64,000 nt of DNA from contig VXAA01006091.1 of the NCBI GenBank assembly GCA_013399115.1, forward strand, positions 277,101 to 341,100. The letters run 5' to 3'. Shown here in pieces: positions 24,529 to 35,400 of the stretch. Positions within the stretch are counted from its first letter, which is position 1. Every line of letters begins with the position of its first letter. Both the position numbers and the translations under genes were made by a program. The stretch is from Anseranas semipalmata. Lineage: Eukaryota > Chordata > Aves > Anseriformes > Anseranatidae. A model generated the notes under the pieces. It ran no database searches. It saw only the letters and a program-made list of their open reading frames with translations, and was not told the DNA's origin.

Positions 24529-26100
24529 AATTCAGATTACAATAAATTCTATTTTATATCATACTAATTTCACTTATGTACAAAAGCTGAAACATACTGT
24601 TATAGCTCTGCAGCAAGGTAGGTAAAAGTGAAAATAGGCTACTCAGTCATTTCTCCTTTATTGCTCTCTTGCAGGGAAAAAAATCTCTGACTAAAGAAGA
24701 TCTCTCTCTTGCTATAATTGTCAGTATACATCTTTTTTCAACCCTTTACAACTGGTCCAACCGGTCTTCTGACTGAGCATGTCTTTTTTTCTTTTTTTCT
24801 CTTCTTTCTCTTTTTATTTTTGACCTTTTCAGTCATTTCTCAACAACTTTTTCAGATGCTTTGGGAGATTTTATGAAGTACTTTAGAGAGTTCTGCAAAG
24901 CTGTAGAATGCCTGAAGTTCACAGTAAGTCTTCCTGATTTGCTATAGTGTGTGAAGGAACTGCTGTTCCACTGAAAACAAGGATTTTGATAGAGATTTCA
25001 CTGGGGTTCAAATGCCACCATGTTTCTTCTGTTTTCCAGGTTCACTTTCACTTCCAATAAAATTTCGAAATCACCACTTCTGGTAACAGTGATTTGATAC
25101 CATATTTTAGAGCAGCAAACAAGATGTGTCAGCTTGACTTTCAAGAATTTTGTCAAGCAGGAGTTTGTTCTAGCAGGCCACAGTACTACAGATTTGCATG
25201 CTTAATTATTCACATAAGAAGAAACACACTGACTTGAGCAGGACTACATGGAGGCACAAATTCATCATGGGTGATTGTGTGATGAGGATATCATTGTCCT
25301 CATAACATAACGGCAACTGTTAAAGCTTGTGTTAGTTCTGAGTAAGAAACTTTGGAAATTCAGGATTTTAATTTTGTCTATGAACTGTAATGAGGCCATT
25401 CCACCCATTATGTCTCTCTGTGCAAGAAGGAAGGTGAGAACTGTACTAGAACTGGCATTGAAATAAAGAGATAGTGTAAGTGTTTATGCTCTGAAGTACT
25501 TGGGGTGCCATTTGAGTTGTCAAGTCTTATAATAGTGAGTACCATCCACACCTGCTACAGTTATTGTTGAAAGACACTTCTAATTCTTTGCCAATATATT
25601 TTTGGACACAGCATAGCATTTCTTGTTGTGATAGCGAATTACTATTTCATTTGTGAGGAAGTATCTGCAGAGAATTGAGAGCTGAAATGAGCAAGAGATG
25701 GCCTCTGCTTGGAATTGTGAGTATGCAGTGGATACGACAGTACCTGTCATAGGACAGGCTGGGACTTATCTTCAGAATTCTTCTTTTTAACTATATATTC
25801 TAGATATTTTGGAAATAAATCTGGGTAAAATGTTTGCTATTATGTAATGGGTATTGTGGCTGGGATACCCAGAGAAAGCACATACAAGTTTTTCCTCATT
25901 GTAATTTTAATTTGATGTGCTCCATTTAGAAAAGGCCCTGCTTTTCCCATTGGGCTGAAATATTCATAAGGAAAAAAAAATATTTTGCAAAAACTGCATT
26001 TTTTCCATGAACCAAAGTTTAGACCTAGCAAATGGCTTGAGTTATAAACTATTAATCAAGTTGCTAATTAGATAATATACTGCTATGAAAATAATGTTTT

Positions 26101-26121
26101 TGAGTCACCTTAAGTGACTCA
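26101..26121. promoter_or_regulatory. Perfect inverted repeat of two AP-1-type sites
   Basis: TGAGTCAC and GTGACTCA form exact 8-bp inverted arms around a 5-base centre (CTTAA). Each arm contains a full AP-1 consensus heptamer, TGAGTCA at 26101-26107 and TGACTCA at 26115-26121. Known biology: Fos/Jun and small-Maf dimers bind such heptamers. That this copy is a working enhancer is inference only; no gene is seen nearby. Confidence 0.4.
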
Positions 26122-27956
26122 GTCCTTCTGGAATAAAACATTGAATTTCCAGGCAATGGTATTCTTCTAGCAATCTGAATGCTGAACAAGATTATTGTGA
26201 TTCATGACTATCATAATTAATACAGAATGAACGAACAATGACTTTCAACTTTGCTGAATAATAAGTAAAATGCTGAAGATAACAGGTATCTTCTGTGATG
26301 TACTTACTCTGTCTACAAGAGATTAATGTTATAATGCATACCATTAAATGTTGTGAAACAGCTATTTTTCAGTCTCTGTGGAAACAAATCTGTTGTGGCT
26401 TACTGTTGATCAGGCAGTTAAAGCTCATTAAATTAGATATATATACAGGAGAAGTGTATAGGATATGTTCCTAAAGAAAAATTCATTCTTTGGGCATGGA
26501 ACACTTAAAATGAGGTGTAACTGATTATCATATTCAGTTCAAATTGCAACAACAAACTTGCACAAATAATGATTTCATATTTGTCTTTGAGAACAGGGCT
26601 TTCCAAAACTAAGTACTGATTTGTATACTGAAAAAGTATAGTAAATAATTAGCCAGTATCACCAGATACACATTGACCAATACAGTCAAAATCTCTTCTT
26701 GATGCAATATGTGAATGCATGTACAGAAAGTCAGTTCCCTCTACTCCTGAGAATATAAATATTTGAGATAGATGAAGGGAGACAGAAAATGGCAACAGAG
26801 ACTTGAGATTTTAAGATATTAAATGACTTATAGTCAAGATCCTGACCACAAAATCATCCCTCCTACTTTTCCTCTGGTGTATTCACTGACTGAGTCAAGG
26901 GGAAATGACATATGTCAAACTCAAGATTCGAACGCTCATTGTCGTTTGTCTAGGTACCTTGAGAAGTGAGGAGGAAAAAAGATGTTTAAACTGTCCCCGA
27001 GTTTAAGGGAGATGTCAATATTCAGGATGAATGTCTTGTAATTGAATCCCAGTGTGCTTGCTCCTATGTCTGTTTGATATAGATCCTCCATGTCCCAACA
27101 CCTGAAAATAGAAACAACTTTAAATGTCACACTTTTTCACTGTTCTTGAAAGATACCTCACTGCATTGTTCAAAGCAACAGTTAGCAGATTGCAAGGAGA
27201 TTTGTAAGGCAAACGGGCTTATACATCTGCCTTCAGCCAGAAAGACCACATATGGTACTGCTTATTTGTAAACTGTGGGAAAATCTCATCCACAGAAATC
27301 TATCTGTCATAAGGGAAATGTATTTTTTTTCAATTTCTCCATCTCCTTTCCGATATTCATTTGAAAATAAAGGGCCTGATAGCCCTCACATTGACTTACT
27401 GGCTTCAGAAAGAAGCAGGGACGCTGTGTGAGAGCTGTGGGCAGCCAGATGACATTACTGGCTCTGGTGAGCTTCTGTGACTACCATGCAGGCTCAGCTC
27501 TTCACGGTTAATTCCTATGGATACTTCACTGAATTAGATGCCTTAATATTTTGAAGCTGTGAGATAGGATCATCTTTGAAAGGGTCTTTAAATTTTGATT
27601 TGGTTAGAAAAAAGCGCTGGGTGATCCAACTCTCAGGGCCACTTTCTGAAGGGAAAAGTCTGCTGAAGCCTAATACTGGAACTCCCTGCAGAAGTGCTGG
27701 GGCACAAGGTTAGTTTCCTCCTTCTTCTAGACTTATCATTGACAAGTGGGGCTTTTATTTTCATGGGTCCCTCTTGCTACACTGGGAAAAAATGTCAGTC
27801 TCTCAGGCAATAACACTTACCACCTTTCCCTTTGTTACCTATAAAAGAGCGGCTGTGCATTAATTTTAAAACGTAGATGTAATTTATCCATCTCATCCAC
27901 TCTTGTTTTTTCACCAATTGAACAGGTCAGTCTACTTCATCCTGAATCAATTGATG

Positions 27957-27974
27957 TTTTTTTTTTTTTTTTTT
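27957..27974 (+). repeat. Poly-T tract, 18 bp
   Basis: This is an uninterrupted T18 run in unique sequence. Confidence 0.93.
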
Positions 27975-28329
27975 GCCTACTGGCAGCAGAAGTAATAAAT
28001 AGCAAACTTATTTAAAGAGCACAGCAGTGGGCTTGCGATAGCTATTCAATAGTTTTAGTGCCATAGTAGTCTTTGTTTGATGGCTTATGTGGGTTCCCAA
28101 TAGCTCTGAAAACATTAAAGATCTGAGGAAAGCCATTTTCCTTCCTATAAGGAGAATCAATTGGACTGAATACAAAAGTCCAGGCTGATATGATTAAATG
28201 ACGTGTGCTAAGGAGATGGAGTTCATGCCCTATATTTTAGCATCTAAAAAAGGCCTCTAAATGCTAACCTGCTCTGATCTTCATAAAAGATTGGCTATGA
28301 GAATACAGCTGGACAAAGGTGATTCTTGA

Positions 28330-28330
<1 letters not shown>

Positions 28331-28377
<47 letters not shown>

Positions 28378-28394
28378 TGTGCGTGTGTGTGTGT
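28331..28394 (+). repeat. (GT)n microsatellite, about 32 repeats
   Basis: About 64 bp of GT/TG dinucleotides with a CTGTGC interruption near the 3' end. Such tracts favour left-handed (Z) DNA and are usually length-polymorphic. A sequence gap follows 28 bp downstream. Confidence 0.97.
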
Positions 28395-28422
28395 AAAAGA
28401 TCTATGACACAAACTACTTTCT

Positions 28423-28436
28423 NNNNNNNNNNNNNN
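28423..28436. other. Assembly gap, 14 N
   Basis: Fourteen unresolved bases lie between a (GT)n tract and an A20 tract (28452-28471). The flanking low complexity probably caused the gap. The true length of missing sequence is not known. Confidence 0.97.
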
Positions 28437-28451
28437 TGTTGTGTTTTCAAG

Positions 28452-28471
28452 AAAAAAAAAAAAAAAAAAAA
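28452..28471 (+). repeat. Poly-A tract, 20 bp
   Basis: This is an uninterrupted A20 run 15 bp after the N gap. It could be the tail of something partly hidden in the gap, but no element is recognised. Confidence 0.95.
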
Positions 28472-30699
28472 GTAAAACCTTAAATAGATGTAGTGGGGAT
28501 TAGAACTCAGCCAGCAAAGGAACAGTTCTTTGTATTATGCTCCTACAAGGTCCACTGGGAGATCTAACAGAGACAGGATCTAACTTCATTGCCCTTTATT
28601 TCAATATACATGTGCTCAAGAAAGGCTGCATGTAGTGCAAGATGCCATTGACTTTACTGACCTCAGAACAGTAATCTGCAAAGTCTGGCTCCCTGTGTTA
28701 AAAGAAACTCTTGGTGCCATAGGTATTTGTGCCTTTTGGTCCTCCCCTTTTCCAATGCTCATTACAATTTGGTGTTGTTAAATGTACTGCGAAATTTGGA
28801 GGCACTTAACTGCCTATTTTACCATAAACCTAAAATAAACATTTTATTTTCAACATTAAATACTTAGAATGCCTACAAGCAACAAATAATGTGATTAATT
28901 ATGTATCTACTTTGTACCCAGTTTCTGATCTGTACATATACACCATTGTTTTACACTAGCATAAACTATTGGCAATGTCAGAATGTTTGTTCCTCTACTA
29001 ACAAGTATGAATCTCTTCAAAGTTTAATTTTAGACAACAGTGGTAAGAATGCAGCTTCTGTTTAGTGAAATGTTGCAATGTTATTTCCATTAATGGTAAA
29101 AAATGTGGATTATCCCACCCTTTCTGTTATCTACAGGGACCATGTGTTTTTGATCATTTGTATCACTTCACAGAAACTGGAATTTCTTTTCCAGGAACTT
29201 TGCTCTTTACTCTTTGAAGGCAGTGGCAGCACGGCCATTGACTTTACTGAAACTAGAACGTAAACCTTTAACCTCCATGTAATCTACGTTTAATACACAG
29301 ATTTCTTTTTGTTTGTCATCTATTGCACTTGTTTTGTAATGATCATTTTCTGAGTTTTGAAGATTAATCTTTCAGTAAATTATTTATTTGCCCAATGGAT
29401 TTTCTTTATCTTCTGGATTCTTTCATTCTCTCTCTCTTTCTCTCCCTGCCCTGTGGAAGTGGCTTTTCAGTCGTATTCTGTTGAAAAGTGTTATAGGCGA
29501 CATAATAACAGTAGTCATAAAAGTAAAGATTCAGCTAATCCTGTCTATATTGTGGGTGGGATATGCTGCAATCCAATTAGAAAGTGGAATGGATTGAGCT
29601 ACACTACTCTGGACTATTCTTACATACAATTTGTTGCTGCCATACAGTTTGCAGGCAACATTCTTGTCTCTGGAAGAAAATCATTCAGTTTATGGATTTG
29701 TCCTCTAGATTATAGAATATTGAATCATTACATTCCCTAGAAAAGAAGTATCTGTATTCAGTTAGAAGATCCTCATGTTATTCATCAGTGAAGTGTAAAA
29801 TTGTCATGATTTCATCACTATTAACCATACATCAGTATAAAATCACATAGTCACTGAAACAAAATGACAAAATGAACGAGGTTCCTGGGACAAAATAAAT
29901 AAATAAATAAATCCCAAGGTTCCCTACAAGAACCATCTTAGCTTGTTTTGTGAATCTTTAGAGAAATAAGCTCAAAATGTTGGTCAAACTCTGAGCTCCT
30001 CAGGGAGGCAATGATGTCTGCTGATTTCCATGCAGCCATTCAACCTGTACCATGTGCACCACTGAAAGCAAATGCCCACACAGGCACACAGAGAACTTCC
30101 CAGGATCTTCAGGTCAAGGCCAGTCCACCTCCATGGAGCATTATGACAGTTTGCCTTTCCTGAGAGGAAGTAAAATCAAATTCCAGAAGTGTCAGACTAC
30201 AGTGACTCTGAGAACGAGAACCCAAATTTATATCAGTGGCAGAAAAAGCGAGCTACAAGACTCAGTGCATATTCTAAACACTGCAGTGCTTACTTAGCTC
30301 GAAGGCCCAGCACCCGCAGGGAAGGATTTTTTCACTGTGCAGCAGCATGTTTTTAGGTACAGTGTGACATTAGCACTCAGTTTAAAAAACATCAAAAAGT
30401 AGTACAAAAAAGGACCAATTTTTCTCTCAAAATTTGAAAGGCAGAGGAAACAACATGGAAAATAGTAAATAGCATGCTTATTAATCCTAAATTAAGCTGC
30501 AGTTGATTATTTTCTTTAGATTTGCTGGGCTTTATGTCTTCGTTTCTATGGTAAACTGTCAGGGTAAATGGAAGAAAATTACTAAGCAATGCCTTGCATG
30601 ATGATCATCTCTCATACATTAACTCCCCCGCAAAATACATATAACTCACTAACTGTTTGCTGTGTGCTGACAGGAATAAGAGCACAATGCTCTTACTCT

Positions 30700-30960
30700 T
30701 CATCACAGACTATGCTGCCTCACTAGGAGTGGAAATCAGACTCACTAATCTACAATTCACAGGATGCCCTCCAAATCCTTTTCTGTAGATGGGACTGACA
30801 TTGCCATCAATTCAGAGTAGTCATTGGGCTTTCCTCCTGTGGCCTTATCATCCCTCAGTGCCATTCCAACATCTCCATCATCAAGCTGTCCAGCCAGTTC
30901 TTTCTGCTGTCTGGTGACTTCTGCTTTTGATATACTGCACAAATTTTCTACCACAAGTTT
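30700..30960 (-). mobile_element. Ancient, highly diverged CR1/LINE reverse-transcriptase relic
   Basis: On the minus strand, bases about 30722-30796 translate without a stop as GNVSPIYRKGFGGHP, then VNCRLVSLISTPS. This matches the conserved N-terminal reverse-transcriptase block of CR1-type LINEs, whose pattern is N-V-x-P-I-(Y/F)-K-K-G followed by P-x-N-Y-R-P-V-S-L. Just upstream in sense direction, in a different frame, 30790-30850 reads TGGKPNDYSELMA, resembling the CR1 block TGE-V-P-x-D-W-x-L-A. The two blocks lie in the order expected in CR1 and are separated by a frameshift. No intact frame or 3' terminus is visible. The divergence makes this far older than the other three CR1 copies. 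The edges are uncertain and the family assignment (CR1 rather than another LINE clade) is an inference. Confidence 0.68.
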
Positions 30961-31186
30961 TCATCCTTTGTAAAGTGCCTTCAAGATGCTTTTTACCCCT
31001 CTTAATGGTTTATATTTGATATGCCATGTTTCACGAGTTTTCTTGTTGTCTTCATTTGTACACAGATTTTGCTTTCTAAACATATAATCTGTCCAAATCA
31101 AATGGCACTATTTTTTCCTGGGCTTCTAAGAAAAAAAGTTTTAATAGACTCCAGGTTGCTTAGAGGTTTCTTGCTTTTTGCAGTGC

Positions 31187-31231
31187 TTATTATATTATAT
31201 TATATTATATTATATTATATTATATTATATT
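31187..31231 (+). repeat. (TTATA)9 pentanucleotide microsatellite
   Basis: About nine perfect TTATA units (45 bp). It is followed by a T-rich stretch with TTTTATTTATTTT. Confidence 0.96.
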
Positions 31232-31754
31232 TTGTTTTATTTATTTTGTAATTTGCCTCATTTACACAGTACCTTTTCTTAAACTGAAAAACCAAGTGTT
31301 GGTTTTATTTATATTAAATGCTGGTCAGTGGAGCTTCCACTCATATTTGTTGAACTAGTTCCTATGCAAATCTGCAGTTTCTCTGGTCTTGTTTAACATT
31401 TCCTGATCATCATCATTGCCCCAATTAAATATTCAGAAGTACAATCCTAATACAATGTTTTTCTTTTTTACCATTAGGGGTTATCCCATCTGGGATTTCT
31501 ACCCAGAAGGATTCTGTAATACTTTATATTCTATAATGCTTTTATGCTAGTAGGATGCTCGTTGTCTTATCATTTAGCGTAACATTTTATTGTTTTTGTT
31601 TTTGTGGCTCAGCCTTTTTACATCGCAGACTGAACAACAGCAAAGGACTGAGCAGTCCTGCCAAGCTAGCTATGTAAGATGAGACTGAAATAAATAGATG
31701 ATGGTTCAGTACATGGAAGGCCGATTGGTAGACCAAAGAAAAAGTGTTCAAAGC

Positions 31755-31771
31755 TTTTTTTTTTTTTTTTT
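31755..31771 (+). repeat. Poly-T tract, 17 bp
   Basis: This is an uninterrupted T17 run in unique DNA. Confidence 0.93.
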
Positions 31772-32799
31772 GAGATTTCTTTCCTATTATGATTAATCTT
31801 AAATCCCTATATTATCATTTCAGAAGCAGAAATGCTTTATGAGAAACCACTGGTTCAAAAAGTCAAGAAGACAATAAAAACACAATTTGCCCTGTAGTAT
31901 TTCGAGGATCATGAATTACTGTCTCAGGATTGTGCATGTGTGTTTGTGGAAATACAGAAGATTTTTCTTGCCAACAGGTTGACTTATTTGCAATTACTTT
32001 AGTTGGTGAAAGATTTATTGGAAATAATGCTTGACTAATTAAATAACAACTGACTACAGTAATGAAATAAAATCCCATATATGACCACAGCTTTCTGTAT
32101 CATCCTTTTATTGAGCTGTGAAAATAACACAGAAATATGCCCATGGATATATATGTATTTAGTTATTACATTGGTATCTCTGTGCCTCAGCTCATTGTTC
32201 AAGCTAATCCCAACAACCTAATTTCATTATTAAAGCTTTATAGAAAGTTGTACATGTGAGTATTTAAGGAAAAATGAATTTTAAATTAATTCACACTTGT
32301 ATTCAGGCAAAAGAACATACATCTCCTGCCTGCTTTGTCTTTAGGAGCTGTGTGCAGAAAAGATGCTGAAGCCCAGTGTTGAGCCTTGATGTAACTCTTT
32401 GCATCTATATCTATGTGTGATGTCCATGGCAGATCTGTCTACATCCACATTGTAGGGCAGTGACAAACTGGATCTTGTTGATTAGAAATCGTACCACCCT
32501 GGGGGCAGGTGAGGAAACAGAATCACAGAATCACAGAATGGCTGAGGTTGGAAGGGCCCTCTGGAGATCACCTAGTCCAACCCCCCCTGCCAAGCAGGGT
32601 CACCTAGAGCACGTTGCACAGGATCACATCCAGGTGGGTTTGAATATCTCCAGAGAAGGAGACTCTACAGCCCCTCTGGGCAACCTGTTTGAGTAAAGAA
32701 GTGCCCCCTCATATTCAGCCGGAACCTCCCGTGCTTCAGTTTGTGCCTGTTGCCTCTTGTCCTGTCACTGGGCACCACTGAAAAGAGTCCATCCCCACC

Positions 32800-32990
32800 C
32801 TCCCTTCAGATATTTATATACATTGATAAGATCCCCTCTCAGTCTTGTCTTCTCCAAGCTAAACAGGCCCAGCTCTTTTAGCCTCTCCTCATATGAGAGA
32901 TGCTCCAGTCCCCTACTCATCTTGGTAGCCCTCTACTGGACCCGCTCCAGGAGCTCCATGTCCCTCTTGTACTGGGGAGCCCAGAACTGG
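32800..32990 (-). pseudogene. CR1 ORF2 C-terminal remnant beyond the internal deletion
   Basis: On the minus strand from 32990 leftwards the sequence translates as QFWAPQYKRDMELLERVQ, then an in-frame stop (TAG, usually CAG-AGG in relatives), then RATKM and [19 protein letters not shown]. This is the C-terminal part of CR1 ORF2, separated from the reverse-transcriptase block at 33018-33437 by a deletion. The left part grades into the CR1 3' untranslated region. It is part of the same element and is listed separately because the stop codon and the altered frame relation show that the copy cannot make a protein. Confidence 0.85.
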
Positions 32991-32991
32991 N
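32991..32991. other. Single N at the CR1 deletion breakpoint
   Basis: One ambiguous base lies exactly where the CR1 copy at 32519-33437 jumps over about 200 bp of expected sequence. It may mark an assembler join or a base-call conflict. Confidence 0.9.
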
Positions 32992-33017
32992 AACCTGTAC
33001 TGGTGCATGGGGCTATT

Positions 33018-33437
33018 TCACCCTAGGTGCAGGACCCTGCATTTGCCTTTGTTGAACTTCATGAGGTTCCTTACTGCCCAATGCTCCAGCCTGTCCAGGT
33101 CCCTCCGAATGGCAGCACAGCCCTCTGGGGTATCAGCCACTCCTCCCAGTTTTGTGTCATCCGCTAACTTGCTGAGGGTGCACTCTATTCCATCATCCAG
33201 GTCATTGATGAAGAAATTGAACAGGACTGGACCCAGTACAGACCCCTGGGGGACATCACTAGCTACAGGCCTCCAACTAGACTCAGCGCTGCTGATCATG
33301 ACCTTCTGAGCTCTGCTGTCCAGCCAGTTCTCAATCCACCTCACTGTCCACTCATCCAACCCACACTTCCTGGGATTGCCTTTGAGGATGTTATGGGAGA
33401 CAGTGTTGAAAGCCTTGCTGAAGTCAAGGTAGACAAC
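33018..33437 (-). pseudogene. CR1 ORF2 reverse-transcriptase fragment
   Basis: This minus-strand open frame of about 140 codons is the palm-domain part of the CR1 reverse transcriptase, the enzyme that copies LINE RNA into the target site. In order from the right end it shows the A-box-like [15 protein letters not shown], then [13 protein letters not shown], the block [20 protein letters not shown], and a catalytic C-box read here as LADDTKLGG, where most CR1 enzymes have FADD or YADD. It ends at a stop after CRVLHLG, where intact copies read on into NSPMHQYR (the stop is a TGA in the same frame). The endonuclease domain and the N-terminal half of RT are absent through 5' truncation. It has no promoter and no complete frame, so it is a decayed relic, although the frame has stayed open over the palm region, which suggests a moderately young insertion. 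The few residues upstream of VVYLDF come from flanking DNA. Confidence 0.93.
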
Positions 33438-34624
33438 AGATGGTTGCCTAACCACCAGGCAATGACAAAGTCCACTGCCATTAATGTTCTACTAAAGTTT
33501 CAAAGATTTCTGCATGAAGTTATGGTACACAACATAAAGGAGACCTCTGTCCTTTTGGAGTGACAGCAGGAGGTCACAGTATCTAGAATGACACCAGAAA
33601 GCTATACTGAAGCAACTGAATATCGCCCCCATGATGACAACAGGTGGGATAGCTGGTGTTGTCTGGTTATGGACAGGGTGACTGCCTATCCACACTGCTG
33701 ATAAATGACCACTAGGATACACATGAAAACACAGGTTCAAGCTTTCCACTTTTCCCCCTTGTTGCAACTCTCCCTCTGCCATATCACCTTCTGGATGTAC
33801 TGCAGATAACAATGTTTTGCCTTGAACATGGGTTCAGATGCCTATGGTCAGTTCACATGATGTATTGATCAAAGACTAGCAGCCAGAACGTATGATCTCT
33901 GTGACTAGGCAAAGAAATTAGGAAATTTTATAGACTACATTTAAGCCACATAATTTAACATTAATAACTTTCAGAGACAAGCAAGTTTGGCTGTTTTTGA
34001 TCTGTCAGCTTAGAGAGAAAATGTTGTAGATAAACCATTCCTAATCCCCTGAATCAACACCCTAAAAGAAGATAAAATGGTGTCTTTAAAGGATGTCAAA
34101 GACTGTTTATAGACAATGAGATTAACTTGATTAAACATCAATTCCTCCAGTGCATACAAATGATGAGCATTCACTAATCATAGTTTACTATGTTTGATAA
34201 GCTCTCAAAAGAAAATGGGTGTTCTTGGGATTCAGTCATTTAAAATAAGTTGCTGTCAGTCTCAGAAATAATGGCAAGACAAAGGAAATAATTAATCTCT
34301 GATATCTGTGTATGGTTTTACAACAGATTAGAGAATAACACTATCGGTAGTAGTAGGAATAAAAATGACAATAATAATAATGAAAAAAAATAGTAATGTG
34401 ACTCATGGAGATTATAGGACAGAGCTTTTCATTTACTTCACAGTTTTTAAAATGGAAAGGAGCTCTTTTAAGACACATTTGATACATCTGAGGGAGGTTA
34501 TCAATGCCTGCTAGGGGTTAGTAATTGGGTGCAAAAGATTGCAGCAGAAAAGCATAGTAGTCATTGTAGTTGATGTAAATTCACCTCATTCCATTGATGT
34601 CAGCAGAGCTGGAATTAGTTTCAA
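33438..34624. other. Unique spacer between two head-to-head CR1 copies
   Basis: About 1.2 kb with no recognised gene or repeat. A 106-codon minus-strand frame at 33492-33812 has no recognisable homology. A short run of ATA/ATAAT units lies near 34360-34400. Confidence 0.6.
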
Positions 34625-35202
34625 CAACTGCATCCTAGGCTGCATCAAAAGAGAAGCGGCCAGAAGGTCAAGAGAGGTGGTTGTCCCCCTCTACTCTGCC
34701 CTCATGAGGCCCCACTTGGAGTGCTGCATCGAGGTCTGGGGCCCCCAGCACAAGAACGATGTGGATCTGTTAGATCAGAGGGCTGGAGCACCTCTCCTCT
34801 GAAGAAAGGCTGAGAGAGCTGGGGACGTTCAGCCTGGAGAAGAGAAGGCTCCGGGGAGACCTTGTCGCGGCCTTTCAGTACTTAAAGGGGGCTTATAAAA
34901 AGGATGGAGAGGGACTCTTTACTAGGGTAGATAATGATAGGACAAGGGGCAATGGTTTTAAAGTAAGGGGAGATTTAGATTAGATGTTAGGAGGAAATTC
35001 TACACTCAGAGGGCAGTGAGGTACTGGAACAGGTTGCCCAGAGAAGTTGTGGATGCCCCATCCCTGGAGGTGTTGAAGACCAGGATGGATGAGGCCCTGG
35101 CCAACCTGATCTAGTGGGTGGCATCCCTGCCCATGGCAGGGGGGTTGGAACCAGATGAACTTTAAGGTCCCTTCCAACCCAAGCCATTCTATGATTCTGT
35201 GA
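34625..35202 (+). mobile_element. CR1: CR1 LINE fragment, 3' end, plus orientation
   Basis: This is a forward-oriented CR1 copy of about 580 bp ending in the diagnostic CCATTCTATGATTCTGTGA at 35184-35202. It starts inside ORF2, near the codons for LGCIKR, and runs through the C-terminal coding part and the 3' untranslated region ('GGAACAGGTTGCCCAGAGA', 'GTTGGAACCAGATGAACTTT', 'AAGGTCCCTTCCAACCC'). It stands head-to-head with the CR1 at 32519-33437, 1.2 kb away: the 5' ends face each other and the 3' ends point outward. Their last ~400 bp are homologous, so the pair forms a large imperfect inverted repeat. The element is 5'-truncated and non-functional. Confidence 0.96.
34628..34802 (+). pseudogene. 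CR1 ORF2 C-terminal remnant, frameshifted
   Basis: The plus-strand frame reads [19 protein letters not shown], then [20 protein letters not shown], which is the C-terminal region of the CR1 ORF2 protein. After DLLDQ the frame changes. The expected codons for ERVQRRATKMI are missing and the frame runs to a stop at 34800-34802, while the following bases still encode RGLEHLS in another frame. This fits a deletion of about 28 bp between GTTAGA and TCAGAGGG relative to remembered avian CR1 sequences. Residues before the LGCIKR block come from flanking DNA. No function is expected. Confidence 0.9.
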
Positions 35203-35365
35203 TCTCCAAGTCTGGCCCTTACTCTAACTATTCAGAAATGGCATATGGGGAATATTTGATCAATCCTGTTGTTGTGATTACTTACAGCTGACTGTGGGGC
35301 TATGAGTGGCGGCAGGCTGAGAATTGTGCTGAGTCTCAATTTCCAAGCACTGGCAGATAAAAGCG

Positions 35366-35400
35366 ATATATATATATAAATATAATATATATATATTATT
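35366..35400 (+). repeat. (TA)n-rich tract
   Basis: About 35 bp of TA/AATATA low-complexity sequence. Confidence 0.9.

Larger units (their letters stand above)
24529..30699. other. Unique AT-rich DNA, no gene recognised
   Basis: Contains the AP-1 inverted repeat, the (GT)n tract, the first N gap and the A20 tract. Two near-identical 17-bp segments, GCCATTGACTTTACTGA, occur at about 28644 and 29234. An AAAT run lies near 29896-29911. Confidence 0.6.
32519..33437 (-). mobile_element. CR1: CR1 LINE, 5'-truncated, with reverse-transcriptase remnant and internal deletion
   Basis: This is a reverse-oriented CR1 non-LTR retrotransposon of about 920 bp. Its 3' terminus is on the left, with the terminal octamers read as AATCACAGAATCACAGAAT, followed by antisense CR1 phrases such as 'GGTTGGAAGGGCCCTCTGG' and 'CACCTAGTCCAACCCCCC'. 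Its right half encodes part of the CR1 ORF2 reverse transcriptase. The copy is cut off on the 5' side near 33437, just before the catalytic block that starts [10 protein letters not shown]. At 32990/32992 the reading jumps from the segment coding QFWAPQYK to the segment coding PMHQYR. By comparison with remembered avian CR1 sequences this skips about 200 bp, and an N sits exactly at that join. Boundaries are good to a few bases on the left and to about 10 bases on the right. Dead element. Confidence 0.95.

Noticed and set aside
26920..26940. tRNA-like GATTCGAA segment
   Set aside because: No matching acceptor stem, D-arm or anticodon arm around it.
28331..28394. CRISPR-like array
   Set aside because: The only tight repetition here is simple dinucleotide repeat. 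There are no spacers, and this is vertebrate DNA.
29357..29740. 127-codon plus-strand ORF as a membrane protein
   Set aside because: The hydrophobic start is translated T-rich DNA and nothing else supports coding.
31187..31231. TATA-box promoter
   Set aside because: It is a pentanucleotide microsatellite. TATA-like strings occur throughout this AT-rich window without nearby gene starts.
32757..33309. Plus-strand ORFs of 89 and 100 codons
   Set aside because: They are antisense shadows of the minus-strand CR1 element.
34980..35187. Minus-strand Pro-rich ORFs
   Set aside because: Antisense shadows of the CR1 3' region at 34625-35202.
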